Positions 58,136-64,000 of a stretch of 64,000 nt of DNA are shown piece by piece. Made by a program: the position numbers and the translations under genes. Every line of letters starts with the position of its first letter. The first letter of the stretch is position 1. The notes below the pieces were generated by a model. It was not told the DNA's origin. It searched no databases and worked only from the letters and a program-made list of their open reading frames with translations. This stretch comes from Quercus robur (lineage: Eukaryota > Streptophyta > Magnoliopsida > Fagales > Fagaceae): NCBI RefSeq assembly GCF_932294415.1, contig NC_065535.1, forward strand, positions 9,233,282-9,297,281, given 5' to 3'.

Positions 58136-59300
58136 GATGCCCACTTTTGACAAAAGGCCCAACAATATGGAAAAAGTGGGAAAGGGGAAATAGTAAGGGA
58201 ATAAGGAAGCAAGTCTAGTAGGTTGAAATGACTAGATTGATGGTCAACAGGCCCACAAGAATCAAAAAAGATAAAGAGGGAGTAAATAGGCCGACGAAAC
58301 CCATGGAATGAAGTAGTAAGTCCATGGGAATAATAAGAGAGGTAAAGATAAAGTAAATGGGCTGGGGAAGCTTAGGAAATGAGTTGGTAAATTCATTGGG
58401 ATGGCTTAAAGGCTAGTAAGCCCGAAAAGTAAATAAGAGATAAAGATGAGGTAATTGGGCCGAGGAAGCCCAAAGGATCTGGTAAAAAGCCCATGGGAGT
58501 AAAAGATGTAAAGAAGAAGTAAATGGGCCGAGGAAACATAAGGAATGAAATGGGCTGGCATAGCAGGAATGTTGGCCAATAAAGCCCAAAAGATGTAAAG
58601 ACATGGAAAATGGGCCAAGGAAGCCATGAGCAAAAGATTGATAAAGAAGTGAGCTGGCACGGCAAGAGCATCAACCCATAAGCCCATGGGCAAGAAATAA
58701 AAAAGGAAAGGTAATGCTATAGCAAGCACGATGAAGTGGCATGGTAGGACCCACAGTCAAGAGGCCCACGAACACAGGAAAGAAAGGAACATGGGCTTGG
58801 CAGGAAGGTGAAAGCCTTCACCCAAGTAATGCCTAGTCTGAGGAAGAGATGAAAGGCAATACATGAGAGGTGGGCCATGGGTCAAGGGTATCAGAGGGTG
58901 TGGTCTAGTGATGGGGAGGAGGAGAGGGCCTATTTAGGGGTTCTCGCTCAAACTTCTTTAGGGAGAAATGTCCTGCTGGGATGACATCTTACCCAAAAGA
59001 AGTAAGTATAAGTTGGGACCACTTGATGCATGCCATAGAGGTAGGTGAGAGAAAGGCTTAATCCTTATCCAGATAAGAGTAGTGAAAAACAGAGAGAGGT
59101 AAGAAACAAGACAAGCCAAGCCATTTTTGTTTGGGAATAAGGACTGGTGCATCCAACACATTTAGTGTAATGATAGTGGCTGGGCAGTCGGCAGGCCAAT
59201 GGGCAGTCTTGGAAGGACACTCATAAGGAGCCAAAAGCAATTAAGGGGCAAAAATGACAAATCTCATCATGGCAAGCAGTATAAAGGGTGGTTGCCCTAT
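58136..59300 (+). repeat. LTR-like region with imperfect GGGCCGAGGAAGCCC repeats
   Basis: It starts TGATGCCCACTTTTGAC. It carries several diverged units of the type AAGATAAAGTAAATGGGC...GAGGAAGCC...CCCATGG (58270-58720). AGTATAAAGGG at 59279-59289 precedes a spliced ORF. Length, CG-rich words and position suggest a Gypsy LTR, but I found no partner or target duplication. Confidence 0.45.
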
Positions 59301-59389
59301 TTGACTGATGAAGGGGTAAGGTATGTGCACTATTCTACCCACAGGGTGAAGAGGCAATTTGGCCTTGACTAGGATGTTCTTAATGATTT

Positions 59390-60268
59390 TTCCTTAGTTC
59401 TAGATTCTGCCACTTCGATTCGCCCTTTCCTTTATCTGCATGCCTTTGATTATTGGAGGAAGCTCTTCACCGTTGTCATGGTCCTTAGTTCCTAGAGAGT
59501 GGGCCTTTGTACTGCCCCTATGCATGCCAACTGGCAAGCAGTTATGACTTCCTTACATGAGGATATCGTGGGTGGTCGTGGCTTCTCACACATACCTCCT
59601 TGAGGCTTGCACACTATTCTTTCTCCAAACCCACACCTTCTTGTTCCCTCCAGATCCATAATTGCATATGTTAGGAAGCAAAATAGGTCTGGTAGATTTG
59701 AGTGGCAGGAAAAGAAACAAGGTTGGTTCTGGCATGCAGGTGAGTACCCCCCAAGTTGGGAGAGGAAAGTGAAGGTTTTGAACCCCTTTCCATCTGCACC
59801 AAATAAGGGTTCAGCCTCTATGGTTGCCAAGACTAAATTTTCCAAGAAGGGTAAGGGCATTGCTATGAGTACCCTTGAGGTTTGTTTTGATATAGTTCCA
59901 TATGTAGGAGACCTCCCCCCTATTGGTAGTATCATTCTTGAGAGCACTCCTCCTCTTGTTGTGAGAACTTGTTCCACCATGAAATCTATCGTGGTTAAGC
60001 CTAAGCCCTTACTATTGAAATAGCCTTCAGATGCTCTTCCTTCTAGCAAGACTTGTGGCAGCAAGAGAAAGACTTCTCCCCTAACTCCTACTGCCCCTTC
60101 CAAGAGGAAAGTATGTTATCTCTAACCTTTCCCTTATCTTTATTTAGTATTTTGCTATCTTTACCAGTGGCTAACTTCATGTATGTATCCTTTCATTTTT
60201 CTCTTTTGTAGTCCAAGCTCAAGGAGGACACTTTTGCCACGTGGCCCATTGAGCTTGATGAGGCCGAG
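59390..60268 (+). pseudogene. Transposon-borne spliced gene remnant
   Basis: The plus-strand frame gives HAFDYWRKLFTVVMVL, MHANWQAVMTSLHEDIVGG, HTILSPNPHLLVPSRSIIAY and EWQEKKQGWFWHAGEYPPSW, with two in-frame stops before 59607. It then continues open to 60024, then a basic SKRK end. GTATGT at 60111 and TTTTGTAG at 60211 bound a 101-bp intron. The next exon (60212-60268) reads SKLKEDTFATWPIELDEAE and ends at GTGAGT. The TATA-like site (59279), exon plan and basic/acidic segments recall the antisense genes of the Tat elements, but I cannot name the family. Confidence 0.45.
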
Positions 60269-60759
60269 GTGAGTCTTCATGTATATATCTTTACAAACAT
60301 TTTTTCTTTGTAATAAAATGTTTTTTCTCCCAACATTTTCAAGTGGTTATTTCAATAAAAGCTTTCATCCCTAAATATGTTTCTGGTTGTTTAATGTAGC
60401 TGTACAATGTGAAAAATTGTTTATGCCCAAAAAGATTGTAAAACATGTTCTCAAAACATCTCTCTCACTCACTTCGAAGCCGAGCCCCCTATCTTTTGTA
60501 ATAATGTGCTCCTCTAGTAACCCACCAAACTCAGTCAAAGAAGGTGGCAGCGATGCCAACATCAAGTTGTCATCTCTTGCTCATTTTATCATTCTTCACA
60601 CTTTTACCATCCCCTTAATTGTTCGCAATTTGATCGTTGAAGTCATCATCATCGCTACTTTGTTACAATCCACCCAGTCAGAGGTGTTGTTACTTTGACG
60701 TAGTCCATCCCACTAGAGACATCATCCAACAATGCAATTTAGTCGATATGGGTTTATTA
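60269..60759. other. Intron-like or intergenic DNA after the spliced remnant
   Basis: T-rich after the donor at 60269. No exon is recognised before the Helitron. Confidence 0.4.
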
Positions 60760-61171
60760 TCTCTATATATTAAGAGGATTCAGAAAGTTAGTTATGACTT
60801 TAAAAAATGTCAAAAATACCTCAAATCTAATTAGATAATCTTTATTCTTAAAAAAAATGGGGGTTAAAATTGTAATTCAACAAAATTAAAAAATATATAT
60901 ATCTCAAAGAATTTTTTTTTTTTCTAAAAATTAGCACACTTTCTATTTAAATAGATTTCATGCACATTTGATACATTTTTTCCTAAAATCTAGCACACAC
61001 TTAACTCAATAGTTTACTTAATTTCAAATCCTAAATTTTAGTTTTTTAAACATTCCTTCTTGTGCAACCTCACTAACAATAAATAAATTCAAATTAAAAA
61101 ATTGCATTAAACTCAAAATAAATAAATAAATAAGCCTCATTGCATGTGCAAAGCGCATGTGATGAGACTAG
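60760..61171 (+). mobile_element. Short non-autonomous Helitron
   Basis: 412 bp. The 5' end is TCTCTATATATTAAGAGG after an A. The 3' end GCATGTGCAAAGCGCATGTG forms a small hairpin followed by ATGAGACTAG and a T, i.e. CTAG-3' inserted between A and T. It has no coding sequence. These are the defining Helitron termini. Confidence 0.8.
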
Positions 61172-62336
61172 TTATTATTATTATCATTTGATGAAATTGC
61201 TAACATTTGGGTGTGCGTAAGTTGATTTATGTATAATTTGTTGTAATTTGCTTTGACCTAGTGTGAATTACTGAATTGATATATTTAATCATTTATTTAT
61301 TTATTTTTTTTTTTTTGTGGAGCCAAACACTAACAAAAAAAAAAAAAAAAACTCAAGCATGTTCAAGAATCAAACTAATTAACCAAACACTAGAAAACAA
61401 TTGTTTTCAGCATTTTTTTGTTGTAAACTATTTTACAGGGAAACAAAAATGCAGCCTAAGTAAAAATGGTATGATTCATTAAAAAGAAATTAATGGTATG
61501 AAATGTATAAGCATTACAAAATCATCCAATCGACATTTCCCAACCAATATATAACCAAAATTTTCTACAATAAGATATTTTAACTTATTTGAGCCTCAAA
61601 CATCACAACACAAATCATTAAAGTTTAGATGTCGACAATTAAGACTCACCTTAACATATAAAAGTAATCATATATGATAGTAGTATAACTTGTCTCACCC
61701 TCCCTTAAAAGTTACCATGACTTTTGAGTAGAATTGTGGTGTGTCTTTGTGTTAGAACTAATTTCCATCTCCTTTGTGTGTGTGTTTGTTTCTCAAAAAA
61801 AAAAAAAAAAAAGTTATTTAAAACAAACCATTTGATTTTGATGTTAATTAAATTAGTAAACTTCCTTTTTTGGGTTCTATTTACACTTGGTTTAGACTTG
61901 AAGTCTGGCGTTCACCAAGTTAGAATTCAATTACCATAGTTAACACTCTACTTATCGGCAACACGATAATGGCAAGCAACATGCATAATAAGATTAGATA
62001 AATAAGATTTAAGACATTAGATGAGTTTGGGATGAGCTTATTTGCTTCAATTCATTTAGTTTTTAGCTTCTTTTTGATGCTATTCATGGGTCACATTGTA
62101 ATTTTTTGTACTATTCATAGGTCTTATTGTACTATTAAGCTAACTTTTAACTTTTTTTTTTTTTTTTTTTTTTACACTTTCAGCAAAAAATTTTCAATTT
62201 CAACCAAATAAGTTGTTCCCAAATAGACCTTAAGAGGGTGTCTTATTCTGAGATCTTAAAACATGCATATAATAAAGTGCTTTAAAAAACTTTTCGAACA
62301 TGCATATGGTTAAAATGCATAATAACACACAAGTTC
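61172..62336. other. Intergenic AT-rich DNA
   Basis: Several A- or T-runs (61308, 61337, 61794, 62153). No gene is seen. Confidence 0.55.
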
Positions 62337-63190
62337 TTTTTTTTTTTCTTTTTTTTGGAGAAAACGATCATGAACTTTTCATTAAAAAGGCATTAAGCCT
62401 CTGTCAAAAAATACAAATTGCAGAGCATTACTATGAATATCCTCCATCCACACTTGTGGTTCATACAAGTTTTTTGCTAATTTTGCAAGCTTATCAGCTA
62501 CTTTGTTACCCTTGCGCCTTGTGTGTGAGTAAGATGCTTGTCTCAACTTGGCTAAAAGTGTCCGTGCTTCCTCTATTATGTGCCCAAAAGCTGTCAAACA
62601 GGGCTAGTCTGCTTTGAGGTGGTTGATAATAACCTTCGAATCACCTTCCAACACCACGTCTTGGAGTCCTAATTCAAGTGCGAATAAGATGGCCCTTCTG
62701 CATGCCAGAGCTTCCAAGTCAGCAACCGTTGGTGGTAGTCTAATGCGTTCTAAAAGGGAGGCGATAACCATGCTGTCTGAATCACGAGCAACCACACCCA
62801 AACCCGCCGAGTCCATATCTATGAAAGTTGCTCCATCAAAATTTACTTTGTAGCCTGAATGTGGGGGAGGCCGCCATTGGGTTGAGTGAGAAACCACGTC
62901 CTGTTGTGTTGGATAATCTTGCACCGAGTGATACTCTTGCAACCGTTCCACACCATCACTGAAAATTTTGTCTGTTGGCAAGGAAGTGGACCCGACCCTT
63001 TTTGCATTCCTATTGAACCATAGACTCCATCCCATGTAAGCAAACAGTTCAACCATGTGTTGGGTTTTTTGTGCAAGGATTCCTTGAAATAAATCTCGGA
63101 AACTTACAAACCTTTCTGATAGGAAATTTCTGCAACATTCAAGTTCCTACCAGATATGCTTCACTATTTGGTAGCCCCACAAAGCGTGTA
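62337..63190 (-). mobile_element. LINE (L1-type) 3' end with RNase H domain
   Basis: On the minus strand, from about 63190: linker (FLSERFVSFRDLFQGILAQK; YMGWSLWFNRNAKR), then an RNase H-like domain (Pfam RVT_3 type). It carries D (YKVNFDGATF), E (DLEALACRRAIL), D (VVLEGDSKVI) and the closing RRKGNKVADKLAKLA. TAG codons interrupt at about 62605 and upstream near 63150, both where Gln is expected. The A-rich tail corresponds to the plus-strand T-run 62337-62357. RT and endonuclease are absent, so it is 5'-truncated, as most LINE copies are. Confidence 0.85.
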
Positions 63191-63679
63191 TACTATCTAA
63201 ATGCGAAACTCGCAACACAAAATGCATTAACCATTGCACACCAAGCCCCGGCTACATTATTTTGAAGGTTTAATGCTTGATATGGGTGTACAGTGTAGTT
63301 TATTTCACGGTGACATAAGGAGAAGCTTCAAATTTCATAAGTAAATTGTTCATATTTATATATTACGTGTTATTTTAAAAACACACAAATGAATGATTTT
63401 ATGGATTAAATAATAAATAATATTCATGATGATATTAATTTTGTCATGCATTTATGTATACTACAAGAAATGAATAATATCAACTGAAAAATGATTTTAT
63501 ATTATTGTTACACATGTAATGACATTCACATGGAACTATGAAAGTGAATTCTCCATCTGAATGTTGCTACATTACACACGTAACGGTGACACCAAATATC
63601 AAGCATCATGTACCATGGTGGTATACTTGTATCATTGTTGACTATATATTTTTATTAATAATAATAATTTTATTATTAA
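63191..63679. other. Intergenic AT-rich DNA
   Basis: No gene is seen. Confidence 0.5.
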
Positions 63680-63710
<31 letters not shown>

Positions 63711-64000
63711 CCGAAGCCTTTGTTGGCACCACAATTTTCCACGTCAGCACAATATTTAAAAAATAAAAAATAAATAAAAATTATAACTCCTCAAAACCCT
63801 AGCAATCTTACTCCTCTCTCAAGTTAAGAAATATAAAGTCACGGTTTCTGCAAACTCTCTCTCTCTCCAAACGTAGGAAGCCCTAAAGCATTCAAGATCT
63901 ACAAAACCCTAGCAACCTTACCCCTCTCTCAAGTTAAGAAATATAAAGTCACGGTTTCTGCAAACTCTCTCTCTCCAGACGTAGGAAGCCCTAAAGCATT
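63680..64000 (+). mobile_element. Possible Helitron 5' end with 110-bp tandem repeat, cut by window edge
   Basis: After an A, TCTATATATATATATATATA leads into AAAACCGAAGCC, a common start of plant Helitrons. CAAAACCCTAGCAA.CTTAC recurs at 63792 and 63902 (period 110, about 1.9 copies visible), with CT-rich and AGGAAGCCCTAAAGCATT parts. The 3' terminus is outside the window. Confidence 0.5.

Noticed and set aside
58393..58729. Three overlapping minus-strand ORFs rich in Leu/Phe/Pro
   Set aside because: Shadow of a GGGCC/CCCATGG-repeat LTR-like region; overlapping frames with no protein resemblance.

Overview
The window reads as nuclear DNA of a flowering plant. It is a gene-poor, transposon-rich euchromatin/heterochromatin mix: it holds plant-type LTR retrotransposons (SIRE-like Copia, Tat-type Gypsy), many solo LTRs, L1-type LINE ends, a Helitron, a small inverted-repeat DNA transposon and inserted chloroplast DNA. 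A woody eudicot (possibly Fagales) is my impression from the repeat style only; I cannot prove it from the sequence.

Layout. (1) 1-16068 is chloroplast DNA moved into the nucleus (NUPT), a chain of non-adjacent plastome pieces: rpl16, atpA-atpF, matK/trnK intron, ycf3-psaA, rpoC1 (with a tiny inversion) and psbE. A complete 9.6-kb SIRE-like Copia element (1122-10739, target duplication atgct) later inserted into it. That element lacks gag, has one in-frame stop in pol and carries an additional 364-codon ORF behind a likely intron. (2) 16069-23122 is the 3' part of a Tat-type Gypsy element: RT, two RNase H domains, integrase, then a spliced gene on the opposite strand and the 3' LTR. (3) 23676-32480 is a tandem duplication of a ~3.0-kb unit carrying a gene for a secreted pectin methylesterase/invertase inhibitor. 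Copy A is frameshifted, copy B (28266-28805) is intact, and each copy took its own LTR insertion after duplicating. A third, diverged unit lies at 49.3-51.8 kb, with a nonsense codon and no TATA box. (4) 33176-34170 is a ~1-kb Harbinger-like element that has captured a piece of a GATA transcription-factor gene. (5) 34740-37569 is nested LTR debris. (6) 38644-49104 is a full Tat-type Gypsy element on the minus strand (TSD atata) with gag, pol, an 81-bp tandem array and, again, a spliced opposite-strand gene with its own TATA box. (7) 51.8-64 kb holds further solo LTRs, one with a 51-bp hairpin array, two LINE 3' ends, a 412-bp Helitron, a third probable transposon-borne spliced gene, and AT-rich intergenic DNA.

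The only intact host-type gene is the inhibitor at 28266-28805. Everything else with protein similarity is plastid-derived or transposon-derived, and almost all of it is broken. The broken frames are dominated by changes readable as C-to-T or G-to-A, often CAG to TAG, as expected for methylated, silenced DNA.

The most interesting recurring design is the Tat-element antisense gene: two elements, and probably a third locus, carry a multi-exon gene opposite to pol, each with its own TATA box.
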